Positions 7,855 through 15,996 are shown, counted from the stretch's first letter. The stretch: DNA of 29,462 bases from JABCPH02 sp963524305 (GCA_963524305.1 CAURGH010000024.1:1-29462), one strand, 5' to 3'. The notes: generated from the letters alone by a model not told the origin. Numbers and translations: made by a program.

Positions 7855-7930
7855 GAAAGTGTGTACAGAATTTTGTGTAAACTCAAAATATAATATATGG
7901 TACAGGATAGTAATTTTATCATCCTGTTTG
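7855..7930 (+). repeat. Insertion-sequence end, copy 3
   Basis: This copy reads outward tip to interior on the plus strand: GTGTACAGAATTTTGTGTAA, CTCAAAATATAATATATGG, then TACAGGAT and a hairpin. It is almost identical to copy 1 at 1-55, in the opposite orientation. The two copies therefore bracket the defence island, the thioredoxin-like gene and murE as inverted repeats. Confidence 0.7.
7902..7929 (+). terminator. Hairpin in the repeat, possible murE terminator
   Basis: ACAGGAT (7902-7908) pairs with ATCCTGT (7921-7927), with an A/C mismatch and three further inner pairs around ATTT. Only TTTG follows, so it is weaker than the copy at 29396. Confidence 0.45.
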
Positions 7931-8018
7931 AGAGTGTAAAATTTTTGTTGTAAATAGAATAAAAAGTACTGAATTTACTAGATTTTCTATTAGTTTACAA
8001 AAAATTTGGGACACTCTC
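7930..8018. mobile_element. 89-bp MITE-like inverted repeat
   Basis: The segment begins GAGAGTGT and ends ACACTCTC. Its arms of about 30 nt (ATTTTTGTTGTAAATAGAAT on the left, ATTTTCTATTAGTTTACAAA on the right) are imperfectly complementary, and they flank only about 25 nt. The tips match the insertion-sequence ends at 1-106, so this looks like two termini with the whole interior lost. It lies in the murE-metF gap. Confidence 0.55.
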
Positions 8019-8020
8019 TT

Positions 8021-8047
8021 TAGTTTACACAAATTATAGACATTCTC
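8021..8047 (-). repeat. Degenerate insertion-sequence end, copy 4
   Basis: AGTTTACACAAATTATAGAC followed by ATTCTC is a diverged copy of the same terminus, in the orientation of the copies at 1-106 and directly after the MITE-like unit. The rest of the 7756-8196 gap shows no gene. Confidence 0.5.
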
Positions 8048-8129
8048 GTATTTAGTAAGATTATTTTTAATTTATAAATTAGTTCCAGTTTTATATTATT
8101 ATTTTATAGTAAAACTGCTTTAAAACTAA

Positions 8130-8192
8130 ACTCAAAAATTATGACTATTTGACTCAACTTTTAAATTTACATAATTTTAAATAGTTTTGAGT
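8130..8192 (-). terminator. Possible hairpin terminator after metF
   Basis: ACTCAAAA and ACTATTT on the left pair with AAATAGT and TTTTGAGT on the right around a long AT-rich loop, just beyond the metF stop. The trailing T-tract on the minus strand is broken, so termination is uncertain. Confidence 0.3.
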
Positions 8193-8196
8193 ATAT

Positions 8197-9063
8197 TTAT
8201 CTAGCAAAAGAAATATTATTCATAATATCTCTTGCAGCTTCAACTTTATTCATTGTGTACAAATGGATACCTTTTACATCATTTGCAAATAATTCGATAA
8301 TTTGGTCAGTTGCATAAAGGACACCAGCTTTTTGCATAGATTCAGGATTATCTCCATATTTTTCAAGAATACGTTCTAATTTTTTAGGAACAGAACATTT
8401 TGATAATTCTACAATTCTTTTGATTTGGGCAGCATTTGTTATAGGCATAATTCCTGCCACTAAAGGAACATTTATATCTAATTTTTCAGCTTGTTCTCTG
8501 AATGAGAAAAATCTTTCGTTATCAAAAAATAGTTGAGAAACTAAGAAATCAGCACCTTTTTCGACTTTATTTTTTAAATGAAACAAGTCAACTAAATCAT
8601 TATTTTGGTAGTGAGTTTCAGGATAAAATGCAGCTCCGATTGAAATATCAGAATTTGATTTTAATTCTTGAATCAATTCAGAAGCGTATTTAAAATCACC
8701 TCTATCATAAATTTCCTCAGTTTCACCTTTTGGTACATCACCTCTTAAAGCCAAAATATTTTGAATATTATTTTCTTTAACTTCTTTGATAAAATTTTCA
8801 ATTTCGCTTTTTTTACTTCCAACACAAGTAAGATGAGCTAAAACTTCAGTATTTAAAACATTTTTAATATATGAAGCCATTTCAATTGTACCACCTTTAG
8901 TTTTACCGCCAGCACCGTAAGTAACACTAATAAAATCAGGTTTTAGATTAACTAATTCAGCTGTTACAGCTTTTAATTTTTCTTCTGAGAAATTTTTGTT
9001 TGGTGGAAAAATTTCAAAAGAAACAACACGTTCTCTTTGTTCAAAAATATTTCTTATTTTCAT
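8197..9063 (-). CDS. metF: 5,10-methylenetetrahydrofolate reductase (MetF)
   Basis: This FAD enzyme reduces methylene-THF to methyl-THF, the methyl donor for methionine synthesis. The 288-residue length fits the bacterial single-domain TIM-barrel form. Visible family blocks are FEIFPP (catalytic Glu), SVTYGAGG, LALRGD (folate/FAD contact Asp), GAAFYPE, VSQLFFD and PLVAGIMPI. No methionine synthase or other met gene is beside it. GGAGAGCTGATAAAA precedes the ATG. A hairpin followed by a T run sits 69 nt upstream in the leader, so expression may be controlled by premature termination. Confidence 0.95.
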   Translation of the reverse strand: MKIRNIFEQRERVVSFEIFPPNKNFSEEKLKAVTAELVNLKPDFISVTYGAGGKTKGGTIEMASYIKNVLNTEVLAHLTCVGSKKSEIENFIKEVKENNIQNILALRGDVPKGETEEIYDRGDFKYASELIQELKSNSDISIGAAFYPETHYQNNDLVDLFHLKNKVEKGADFLVSQLFFDNERFFSFREQAEKLDINVPLVAGIMPITNAAQIKRIVELSKCSVPKKLERILEKYGDNPESMQKAGVLYATDQIIELFANDVKGIHLYTMNKVEAARDIMNNISFAR

Positions 9064-9131
9064 TTTTATCAGCTCTCCTTTTTATTTTAATTTATTTGTT
9101 AATTGAAAAAATTGGGAAATATAAAAGGTAT

Positions 9132-9162
9132 AAAAAAGACCTAGTATTAAGAAAACCAGGTC
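9132..9162 (-). terminator. Intrinsic terminator in the metF leader (candidate attenuator)
   Basis: On the minus strand, GACCTGGT pairs with ACTAGGTC (8 bp, one G-U) around a 9-nt loop, followed at once by six T. It is 69 nt before the metF ATG and downstream of a promoter-like site, so transcripts must read through it. The preceding GTGCCGTTTACGTATGAAAG does not match a riboswitch class I can name. Confidence 0.65.
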
Positions 9163-9189
9163 ATCCTTTCATACGTAAACGGCACAAAA

Positions 9190-9217
9190 AATATATAATA
9201 ATAAATTTTTATGACAA
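9190..9217 (-). promoter_or_regulatory. Candidate metF promoter
   Basis: On the minus strand, TTGTCA (9212-9217), a 16-nt spacer and TATATT (9190-9195) would start a transcript near 9183-9185, just ahead of the leader hairpin. AT-richness makes the -10 ambiguous. Confidence 0.4.
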
Positions 9218-9427
9218 TATAAAATATATATTCCCCAAAAATATATTAATTATTTTTATTTTTAATTGTAAAAATTTATTACATTAAATTATACTATATA
9301 AAATGCTTTTTGAAAAATTCATTAATTTTATATACATATATAAAATATATATGCTATAATAAAAAAGGTATTTATTCATAAAAATAGTTAGAGAATAAAA
9401 TAATTTTAAGATATAATATTTTCATAA

Positions 9428-9456
9428 TTGACTTTATTACAATTTTTATGTACAAT
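9428..9456 (+). promoter_or_regulatory. suf operon promoter
   Basis: TTGACT (9428-9433), exactly 17 nt, and TACAAT (9451-9456) lie 66 nt before the sufC ATG. The 9064-9522 gap also holds a perfect AT-rich palindrome (10-bp arms, 9325-9346) and an isolated TATAAT at 9355-9360 without a good -35. Confidence 0.7.
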
Positions 9457-9522
9457 AGTAGATATAATAAAAAAATAAAAATTTTAAATTAATAGTGTTT
9501 GAATAATTTTGGAGGTAAAAAA

Positions 9523-10269
9523 ATGAGTTTATTAGATTTAAAGGGAGTTAAATCAGAAGTAGAGGGAAAAGAAATTTTAAAAGGATTAGATTTAACAATA
9601 AATAAAGGTGAGGTTCATGTCATCATGGGACCAAATGGTGCAGGGAAATCAACACTGGCAAGTATTTTAGTAGGTCATCCTAAGCATGAATTGATTGGTG
9701 GAGACATTATATTTGATGGAGAAAAAATTAATGATTTGGGAGTGGACGAAAGAGCGAAAAGAGGGATTTTCTTGTCATTCCAATATCCAGAAGAAATTCC
9801 TGGATTGACAGTGGAAGACTTTTTGAGAACAGCAAAAGAAGCGGTGACTGGAGAAAAACAATATATTATGCAATTTCATAATGAATTAGTTGAAAAAATG
9901 GAAAAATTGCATATTAATCCTGAATATGCTGACAGACATTTAAATGTTGGATTTTCTGGTGGAGAAAAAAAGAAAAATGAAATTTTACAAATGGCAGTTT
10001 TAGAACCTAAATTGGCAATTTTAGATGAAACAGATTCTGGATTGGATATAGATGCGACAAAAATCGTATTTGAAGGTGTACAAAAGTTAAAAACTGACGA
10101 TACAGCGTTGTTAATTATTACTCACTATGACAAAGTATTGGATTACTTGAAACCAGATTTTGTTCATATTTTAATGAATGGAAAAATTGTTAAAACTGGT
10201 GGAAAAGAATTAGTTGAAGAAATAGAACAAAATGGATATGGAAAAATGAAAGAGGAATTAGGATTATAA
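9523..10269 (+). CDS. sufC: Fe-S cluster assembly ATPase SufC
   Basis: This 248-residue ABC-type ATPase powers the SufBCD scaffold that builds Fe-S clusters in the cytoplasm. It shows Walker A GPNGAGKS, the Q-loop region SFQYPEEIPG, the signature FSGGEKKKNE, Walker B LAILDETDSGLDID and a switch His in ITHYDK. The SufC-specific VHVIMGPNG and EIPG blocks separate it from transport ATPases. ATG at 9523 has GGAGG 7 nt upstream. A TTG further upstream would place the ribosome site inside the gene. It is first in the order C-B-D-S-U, 33 nt before sufB. Confidence 0.97.
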   Translation: MSLLDLKGVKSEVEGKEILKGLDLTINKGEVHVIMGPNGAGKSTLASILVGHPKHELIGGDIIFDGEKINDLGVDERAKRGIFLSFQYPEEIPGLTVEDFLRTAKEAVTGEKQYIMQFHNELVEKMEKLHINPEYADRHLNVGFSGGEKKKNEILQMAVLEPKLAILDETDSGLDIDATKIVFEGVQKLKTDDTALLIITHYDKVLDYLKPDFVHILMNGKIVKTGGKELVEEIEQNGYGKMKEELGL

Positions 10270-10302
10270 TCCTGATAAAAAAATAAAGGTGGTTTACATA
10301 AA

Positions 10303-11715
10303 ATGGAAGATAGAAAAAAGACATATGTTGAGGACATCGAAAGAGGAGTTTACGATATAAAAGACGATGTTCAACCAAGATTTAAAACACAAAAAGGAGT
10401 AACACCTGAAATTATTAGAAAGATTTCAGAGAGAAAAAATGAGCCTGAATGGATGTTGGAGTTTAGATTGAAAGCGTTGGAAGTGTATAATTCTAAACCG
10501 ATGACAAGCTGGGGACCTGATTTATCTGATTTGGATGTTAATGATATAGTTCACTATTTGGAGCCGGATTCAGCACCGATGAATGAAAATTGGGATGATG
10601 TGCCAAGTTATATTAGAGATACTTTTGATAGATTGGGAATTCCTGAGGCTGAAAAACAATCGCTTGCAGGAGTTGGAGCGCAATATGATTCAGAAGTGGT
10701 TTATCACAGTATTCATAAGGAATTGACTGAGCAAGGAGTGATTTATACCGATATTGAAACAGCAATAAAAGAACATGAAGATATTTTAAAAGAATATTTT
10801 ATGTCATTGATAACTGTGAATGATCATAAGTTTGCAGCATTGCATGGAGCTGTTTGGTCGGGAGGATCGTTTATTTACGTGCCAAAAGGTGTTAAAGTGA
10901 GTATGCCGTTGCAATCGTATTTTAGATTGAATGCACCAGAAGCTGGACAATTTGAGCATACGTTGATAATTGTTGATGAAGGAGCAGATTTACATTTTAT
11001 TGAAGGTTGTTCAGCACCGAAATATCAAAAAAATGCGTTACATGCTGGAGCGGTTGAATTATTCGTGAGAAAAGGTGCTAGACTTAGATATTCTACAATT
11101 GAGAACTGGTCGAGAAATATGTATAACTTGAATACGAAAAGAGCACTTGTAGAAGAAGGCGGAGTTATGGAATGGGTATCAGGTTCGTTTGGATCGAAAG
11201 TATCGATGTTGTATCCAATGACAATTTTAAAAGGGGAACGTGCAAGATGTGAGTTTACAGGAGTTACTTTTGCGGCGTCAGGTCAATTTTTGGATACAGG
11301 ATGTAAAATTATTCATGCTGCACCATATACAACATCGACAGTTCATTCAAAATCAATTTCTAAAAATGGAGGGACTGCGTTTTATAGAGGACTTCTTAAA
11401 GTTGAAAAAAATGCACACAATTGTAAATCAACAGTTGAGTGTGAGTCATTGATGTTGGATAATAAATCGAGATCAGATACGATACCAATAATTGACATTA
11501 AAAATGATAGCGTAGATATAGGACATGAAGCAAAAATTGGAAGAATTAGTGATGAAGCGATATTTTATTTGATGTCAAGAGGAATTAGTGAGGATGAGGC
11601 TAAAGCGATGATTGTAAGAGGATTTGTTGAGCCAATTTCAAAAGAATTGCCACTTGAGTATGCAGTAGAATTGAATAAATTGATTGAATTGGAATTAGAA
11701 GGAACAATTGGATAA
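10303..11715 (+). CDS. sufB: Fe-S cluster assembly scaffold SufB
   Basis: This 470-residue protein is a SufBD-complex beta-helix scaffold on which the nascent cluster is built with SufC and SufD. Typical SufB blocks are visible: EPEWMLEFRLKAL, SWGPDLSDLD, the GGSFIYVPKGV strand, EGCSAPKY, ENWSRNMYNL, and the C-terminal FYLMSRGISEDEAKAMI with GFVEPI. Length and order are normal. AAAGGTGG precedes the ATG. The sufD ATG lies 31 nt after the stop, so sufC-sufB-sufD are clearly co-transcribed. Confidence 0.97.
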   Translation: MEDRKKTYVEDIERGVYDIKDDVQPRFKTQKGVTPEIIRKISERKNEPEWMLEFRLKALEVYNSKPMTSWGPDLSDLDVNDIVHYLEPDSAPMNENWDDVPSYIRDTFDRLGIPEAEKQSLAGVGAQYDSEVVYHSIHKELTEQGVIYTDIETAIKEHEDILKEYFMSLITVNDHKFAALHGAVWSGGSFIYVPKGVKVSMPLQSYFRLNAPEAGQFEHTLIIVDEGADLHFIEGCSAPKYQKNALHAGAVELFVRKGARLRYSTIENWSRNMYNLNTKRALVEEGGVMEWVSGSFGSKVSMLYPMTILKGERARCEFTGVTFAASGQFLDTGCKIIHAAPYTTSTVHSKSISKNGGTAFYRGLLKVEKNAHNCKSTVECESLMLDNKSRSDTIPIIDIKNDSVDIGHEAKIGRISDEAIFYLMSRGISEDEAKAMIVRGFVEPISKELPLEYAVELNKLIELELEGTIG

Positions 11716-11746
11716 GAAAGATAACGACGATGAAGGAGAAAAAAAG

Positions 11747-12874
11747 ATGTTAAACGAAACAAGTTTAAAAAATCTTGAGAATAGTGAATATAGATTAGAA
11801 ATTTTTAAAAAATATTCTGCACTTGAGAAACCAGCTTGGAAAAGAGTGGACTATAAATATGAAGAACCAGCAGAATATAAAGATTTTAATAATGCTACCT
11901 TGAGAAATGATAAACAACAAGGGTTGGAAGTAAGAGATATAAAAAATTCTTTGGAAGATTTGAAAAGATTAGAAAGTGAACATGAATACGGTTTAGGAGA
12001 ATTTTTTAAATTACAAAATTTTGCTTTTTACAATGAAGGGAAATTTGTAAAAGTAAATAGAAAAACTGATGTAAAAGAGCCTGTTTATATCACTTATACG
12101 ACTAATAAAGAAAATAATTTTTTAGTAGATTACAATGTAATTGAAGTTGAAGATTTTGCGAAAGTGACAATTATTTTAACTTATACTTCAGGAGATGAGG
12201 AAGCAGCTTACCGTAATGGAGTTATTAGAGTATTTGCAGGTCAAAACTCAGAAGTAAATTTGGTGAAAATTCAAACATTGAATACGAATAGTTCAAATTT
12301 TGAATCATCAAAAATTGAAACATTGGGTCAAGGAAAAGTGACTTATTCGAGCATTGAATTGGGTGCAAAGATAAATGGAATTAGCCATAAAACATATTTA
12401 TTGGAAGACTCGGCTGAAACTTATATTTTACCAGGATATTTGGCAGATGTTGATAGAAAATTGGATTTGGAATATTCTGTTGTGTTTAAAGGTAGAAGAA
12501 CAATTGGAGAAATTCATGGAAAAGGAGCGGTAAAAGATACTGCTACGAAAGTATTCAGAGGAAATATGTACTTTGAAAGAGGTGCATCAAAATCTGAAGG
12601 AAGAGAGGGAGAATTTGCGATTTTGCTTGATAAAAATGTAAGAGTTCATGCAATTCCAACTTTATTCTGTAAAGAAGATGATGTAATTGGAGAACATTAT
12701 GCTTCGATAGGAAAAGTAGATGAAGCACAATTATTTTATTTGATGAGTAGAGGTCTTTCAGAAGGTAGAGCTAAAAAATTAATTGTAGAATCATCATTTA
12801 AACCAATTTTTGAAAATATTAATGATGAAGACATAAGAAATCATCTTTTAGAAGAATTGGAAAGTAGAATATAG
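11747..12874 (+). CDS. sufD: Fe-S cluster assembly protein SufD
   Basis: This 375-residue protein is a SufB paralogue and partner in the SufBC2D complex. The N-terminal region contains EKPAWKRVDYKYEEP. The beta-helix core and C-terminus contain GRRTIGEIHGKGAV, ASKSEGREGE, HAIPTLFCKEDDVIGEHYAS, and FYLMSRGLSEGRAKKLI, all SufD-like. ATG at 11747 follows GAAGGAG. An upstream TTG (11708) overlaps sufB and has no ribosome site. A 146-bp gap with its own promoter-like element separates it from sufS. Confidence 0.95.
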   Translation: MLNETSLKNLENSEYRLEIFKKYSALEKPAWKRVDYKYEEPAEYKDFNNATLRNDKQQGLEVRDIKNSLEDLKRLESEHEYGLGEFFKLQNFAFYNEGKFVKVNRKTDVKEPVYITYTTNKENNFLVDYNVIEVEDFAKVTIILTYTSGDEEAAYRNGVIRVFAGQNSEVNLVKIQTLNTNSSNFESSKIETLGQGKVTYSSIELGAKINGISHKTYLLEDSAETYILPGYLADVDRKLDLEYSVVFKGRRTIGEIHGKGAVKDTATKVFRGNMYFERGASKSEGREGEFAILLDKNVRVHAIPTLFCKEDDVIGEHYASIGKVDEAQLFYLMSRGLSEGRAKKLIVESSFKPIFENINDEDIRNHLLEELESRI

Positions 12875-12901
12875 ATATTAGTAATATTTAAGAAAAAAGA
12901 T

Positions 12902-12931
12902 TTGCAAACGATACCCACTTAGTGCTATGAT
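12902..12931 (+). promoter_or_regulatory. Internal promoter before sufS with operator-like inverted repeat
   Basis: TTGCAA (12902-12907), an 18-nt spacer and TATGAT (12926-12931) form a plausible promoter. A perfect 9-bp inverted repeat, TACCCACTT (12912-12920) and AAGTGGGTA (12942-12950), straddles the -10 with centres 30 bp apart. In RNA, the region 12912-12950 could fold into a 16-bp stem with one bulge and a 6-nt loop. It could be a repressor site or an RNA structure. Confidence 0.5.
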
Positions 12932-13020
12932 AGTATGGTACAAGTGGGTAAGTTTATAATAAAAGCTTTTTTTAAAAAATTAAAATAGAATAAAGATAAA
13001 TTTTATGAAAGGAAGGAAAT

Positions 13021-14238
13021 ATGGACTACAAAAAGAAATTTCCAATATTCAGTAATATTGAGAGTCATTATTTAGATACAGCTGCTACTGCTCAAAAGCC
13101 AAAAATTGTGCTTGATAAAGTGGTTGAATATTATGAGAATGATAATGGAAATCCAGGAAGAGGATCACATGCGTTATCAATAAAAGCGGAAGAACTTTTA
13201 ACCGATGCAAGAAAAACTGTACAAAAATTTATAAATGCGAAAAAGACTGAAGAAATTATTTTTACAAAAAGTACGACTGAATCAATCAATTTGATTGCTT
13301 ATTCATATGGATTAGACTATATAAATGAAGGAGATGAGATTATTCTTGGAATTTCAAACCATCATGCGAATATTGTACCTTGGCAGTTCATTGCGAAGAA
13401 GAAAAAGGCGAAATTGAAATATGTTTATTTGGATAATAATGATCAATTTGATTTGAATGATTTTAAGTATAAGATGTCGGATAAAACAAAGATTGTTGCA
13501 GTTTCAGCAGTTGTGAATGTGACTGGAGTTATTCAGCCTATAAAAGAAATTATTAAGATTGCGCATAAATGGAATGCTTTGGTTGTAGTTGATGCAGCTC
13601 AATCGGTACTTCATTTCAAACACGATGTTCAGGAGCTTGATGCTGATTTTCTTGTGTTTTCAGGTCATAAAATTTTTGCACCTATGGGAATCGGAGTGAT
13701 GTATGGAAAAGAGGACATTTTGAATAAAATGTCACCATTTTTGTATGGTGGAGATATGATAGAATTTGTGACAGAGCAAGATTCGACATTCGCACAGCTG
13801 CCTAATAAATTTGAGGGTGGAACGCAAAATGTTGGTGGAGCAGTTGGACTTCAAGAGGCGATTAATTTTTTAGAAGAGATAGGTTATGAGAAAATTAATG
13901 AGGTTGAGAGTAGATTGTATGAGAAAGCGATGGAAGAGATGAATAAATTAGGATTTATCGAAACTTACTCTGATGAAAATGTTGAAAAAGCAGGAGTTAT
14001 TGCATTTAATGTGAGAGGGGTTCACTCGCATGATGTTTCGTTTGTTCTTGATTCGTATGGTGTTGCGATAAGATCGGGTCATCATTGTGCTCAGCCTTTG
14101 ATGAGTTATTTAGATGTGCCATCTTGTTGTCGTGCAAGTTTTAGTATTTATAATGATGAGAAAGATGTTGATAAATTAATTGAAGGACTAAAAAAAGTTG
14201 GAGAGATTTTTTTATCGAAATATAAATCGGAAAATTAA
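13021..14238 (+). CDS. sufS: Cysteine desulfurase SufS
   Basis: This 405-residue PLP enzyme converts cysteine to alanine and passes the persulfide sulfur to Fe-S assembly. Visible features are the YLDTAATAQKP opening, STTESIN, NHHANIVPW, DAAQSV, the PLP lysine in FSGHKIFAP (Lys217), the GGTQNVG loop and the active cysteine in RSGHHCAQP (Cys356). It is of the group II (SufS) type. GGAAGG lies just before ATG. sufU follows 41 nt after the stop, and SufS normally hands sulfur to SufU in such pairs. Confidence 0.97.
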   Translation: MDYKKKFPIFSNIESHYLDTAATAQKPKIVLDKVVEYYENDNGNPGRGSHALSIKAEELLTDARKTVQKFINAKKTEEIIFTKSTTESINLIAYSYGLDYINEGDEIILGISNHHANIVPWQFIAKKKKAKLKYVYLDNNDQFDLNDFKYKMSDKTKIVAVSAVVNVTGVIQPIKEIIKIAHKWNALVVVDAAQSVLHFKHDVQELDADFLVFSGHKIFAPMGIGVMYGKEDILNKMSPFLYGGDMIEFVTEQDSTFAQLPNKFEGGTQNVGGAVGLQEAINFLEEIGYEKINEVESRLYEKAMEEMNKLGFIETYSDENVEKAGVIAFNVRGVHSHDVSFVLDSYGVAIRSGHHCAQPLMSYLDVPSCCRASFSIYNDEKDVDKLIEGLKKVGEIFLSKYKSEN

Positions 14239-14279
14239 TAGATCGAGAAATTTGATGTTTTAAGAAAGGAGTGCAAAAA

Positions 14280-14726
14280 ATGAATTTAGAAAAAATTTAC
14301 CAGCAGACAATTTTAGAATATAGTGGTAAAAAAGATTTGAATAGAGAAATGGAAAATCCGACTTATGTGGAAAGAGGTCATAATCCAAATTGTGGGGATG
14401 ACTTGACGTTGGAAGTAAAGGTTAATGAGGATAATGTTATTGAGGATGCTGCGTTTGTTGGGACTGGATGTGCGATTTCAACAGCTTCGATGGCTATGTT
14501 AATTGATTTGATAAAAGGGAAAACTATGAAAGAGGCTGAAGAAAAGGTTAATTTATTTTTCAAAATGATGGATATTAGTGAAGATAAAGAAAAATTGACT
14601 TCGGAAGAAATGAAAAAATTGGGAGATGCTGTATTGCTGGAATATGTTGCAAAAATGCCTGCTAGAGTGAAATGTGCTACCTTGAGTTGGCATTCACTAA
14701 AAGTGATAGTCGATAAAAGTAAATAA
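14280..14726 (+). CDS. sufU: SufU-type sulfur-transfer protein
   Basis: This 148-residue IscU-fold protein accepts sulfur from SufS. The zinc/cluster ligands are Cys38 in NPNCGDD (with Asp40), Cys64 in GTGCAIS and Cys132 in VKCATLSWHSL. The segment between the second and third ligands (about 67 residues) is long, as in SufU rather than IscU. ATG at 14280 has AAGGAG (14266-14271) 8 nt upstream. The GTG at 14271 falls within that site and is not the start. It is the last gene of the suf cluster. Confidence 0.95.
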   Translation: MNLEKIYQQTILEYSGKKDLNREMENPTYVERGHNPNCGDDLTLEVKVNEDNVIEDAAFVGTGCAISTASMAMLIDLIKGKTMKEAEEKVNLFFKMMDISEDKEKLTSEEMKKLGDAVLLEYVAKMPARVKCATLSWHSLKVIVDKSK

Positions 14727-14806
14727 TTTATATTATTTAAGGAAATTTAACAGGAATCTTTTTATGATAGAAATTAAGCGATGTTTGGAAATAGAAGGGA
14801 AGATAA

Positions 14807-15382
14807 ATGAGAGATTTAATTAAATTATTTGTAACTTTTGCTAAAATGGGACTTTTCACATTTGGTGGAGGTTATGCGATGTTGCCGATAATTAAAAGAG
14901 AGATTGTTGAGAAAAATAAATGGGCGACAGAGGATGAAATTATGGATTATTATGCGATCGGGCAAGTAACACCAGGAGTTATAGCGGTAAATACTTCTAC
15001 ATTTGTAGGCCATAAAGTGAAAGGGCTTGTAGGTTCGATAGTTGCAACTTTGGGAATGATTGTTCCACCGATAATAATTATAACTTTGATAGCGATATTT
15101 TTGAAGAATTTTTCAGATCTTAAAGTTGTGAAATATGCGTTTAATGGCATAAGGGCCTGTGTTTGTGTGCAAGTATTTGAAGCAATCGTAATGATGGCTA
15201 AAAAATCTTTGCCAGATAAAATATGTTTGACTATTTTTGTTTTAGTGATTATTTTATCGGTTACAAATATTTTAGATCCAACTTTGTTAGTAGTTTTGGC
15301 TGGTGTAACAGGAGTTATAATTAAAAATTTTGTTAGAAGAACTGGAAAAGAACATAAATTAGGAAGTGGAGGTACAAAATAA
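14807..15382 (+). CDS. Short-chain chromate transporter subunit 1 (CHR family)
   Basis: This 191-residue integral membrane protein carries the CHR-family motif FTFGGGYAMLP near residue 19 and the IGQVTPGVIAVNT block. Several hydrophobic helices and a short basic tail complete it. Short-chain CHR proteins work as pairs of homologous halves, and the second half starts within the stop codon of this gene (TAATG). Characterised members export chromate. The natural substrate in an anaerobe with no other chromate genes nearby is unknown. ATG follows GGGAAG. Confidence 0.88.
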   Translation: MRDLIKLFVTFAKMGLFTFGGGYAMLPIIKREIVEKNKWATEDEIMDYYAIGQVTPGVIAVNTSTFVGHKVKGLVGSIVATLGMIVPPIIIITLIAIFLKNFSDLKVVKYAFNGIRACVCVQVFEAIVMMAKKSLPDKICLTIFVLVIILSVTNILDPTLLVVLAGVTGVIIKNFVRRTGKEHKLGSGGTK

Positions 15383-15957
15383 TGGGAAATGAATTAATGA
15401 AATTGCTACATTTGTCATTTGAATTCAGCAAAGTAGGTTTATTTTCAGTTGGAGGAGGACTTGCGACATTGCCATTTTTGTATCATATGGGTCAAAAGAC
15501 AGGTTGGTTTACAGCTGGAGATGTGTCAGATATGATAGCTATTTCACAATCAACACCAGGTCCAATGGGAATTAATATGGCGACTTCTGTTGGATATACG
15601 ATAGCAGGACTGTGGGGAGCATTGATTGCACCGGTAGCTTTAGTAATTCCTTCAGTTATAATAATTATTATGATTTCTCATGCATTAAATAGATTTAAAG
15701 ATTCTATTTTAGTGGCAGATGTATTTTATGGTTTGCGTCCAGCATCTATTGGATTGATAGTAACTGCTGGGATAAGTGTTGCTAAAGGATCACTGTTCAC
15801 TTTAGAAAAATATAATATTTCAAAACATATTGGAGATATTTTCAATTATAAATCGATTTTATTGGCAATATTTATAGCAATTTTGACAAAATTTAAAGTA
15901 AATCCAATTTTATCAATAGTAATTTCAGCAATAATTGGAATAATTTTCAAATTTTAA
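15382..15957 (+). CDS. Short-chain chromate transporter subunit 2 (CHR family)
   Basis: This 191-residue protein is homologous to its upstream partner. FSVGGGLATLPFL corresponds to the FTFGGGYAMLP motif and ISQSTPGPMGINMAT to the IGQVTPG block. It has about five to six hydrophobic segments. It is translationally coupled to the first subunit through the one-base overlap TAATG. A strong terminator follows 8 nt after the stop, making this a two-gene operon. Confidence 0.88.
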   Translation: MGNELMKLLHLSFEFSKVGLFSVGGGLATLPFLYHMGQKTGWFTAGDVSDMIAISQSTPGPMGINMATSVGYTIAGLWGALIAPVALVIPSVIIIIMISHALNRFKDSILVADVFYGLRPASIGLIVTAGISVAKGSLFTLEKYNISKHIGDIFNYKSILLAIFIAILTKFKVNPILSIVISAIIGIIFKF

Positions 15958-15964
15958 CAAAATT

Positions 15965-15994
15965 AAAAAGAAAATTGAAAAATTTTCTTTTTTT
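15965..15994 (+). terminator. Terminator after the chromate transporter pair
   Basis: AAAAAGAAAATT pairs perfectly with AATTTTCTTTTT around a GAAA loop, and further T residues follow. It is AT-only apart from one pair but long (12 bp). Confidence 0.7.
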
Positions 15995-15996
15995 GT

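Noticed and set aside
9132..9185. The metF leader as a SAM, THF, ZTP or preQ1 riboswitch
   Set aside because: The leader is only about 55 nt and lacks the conserved cores of these classes as I know them. It is kept only as an unclassified attenuator candidate.
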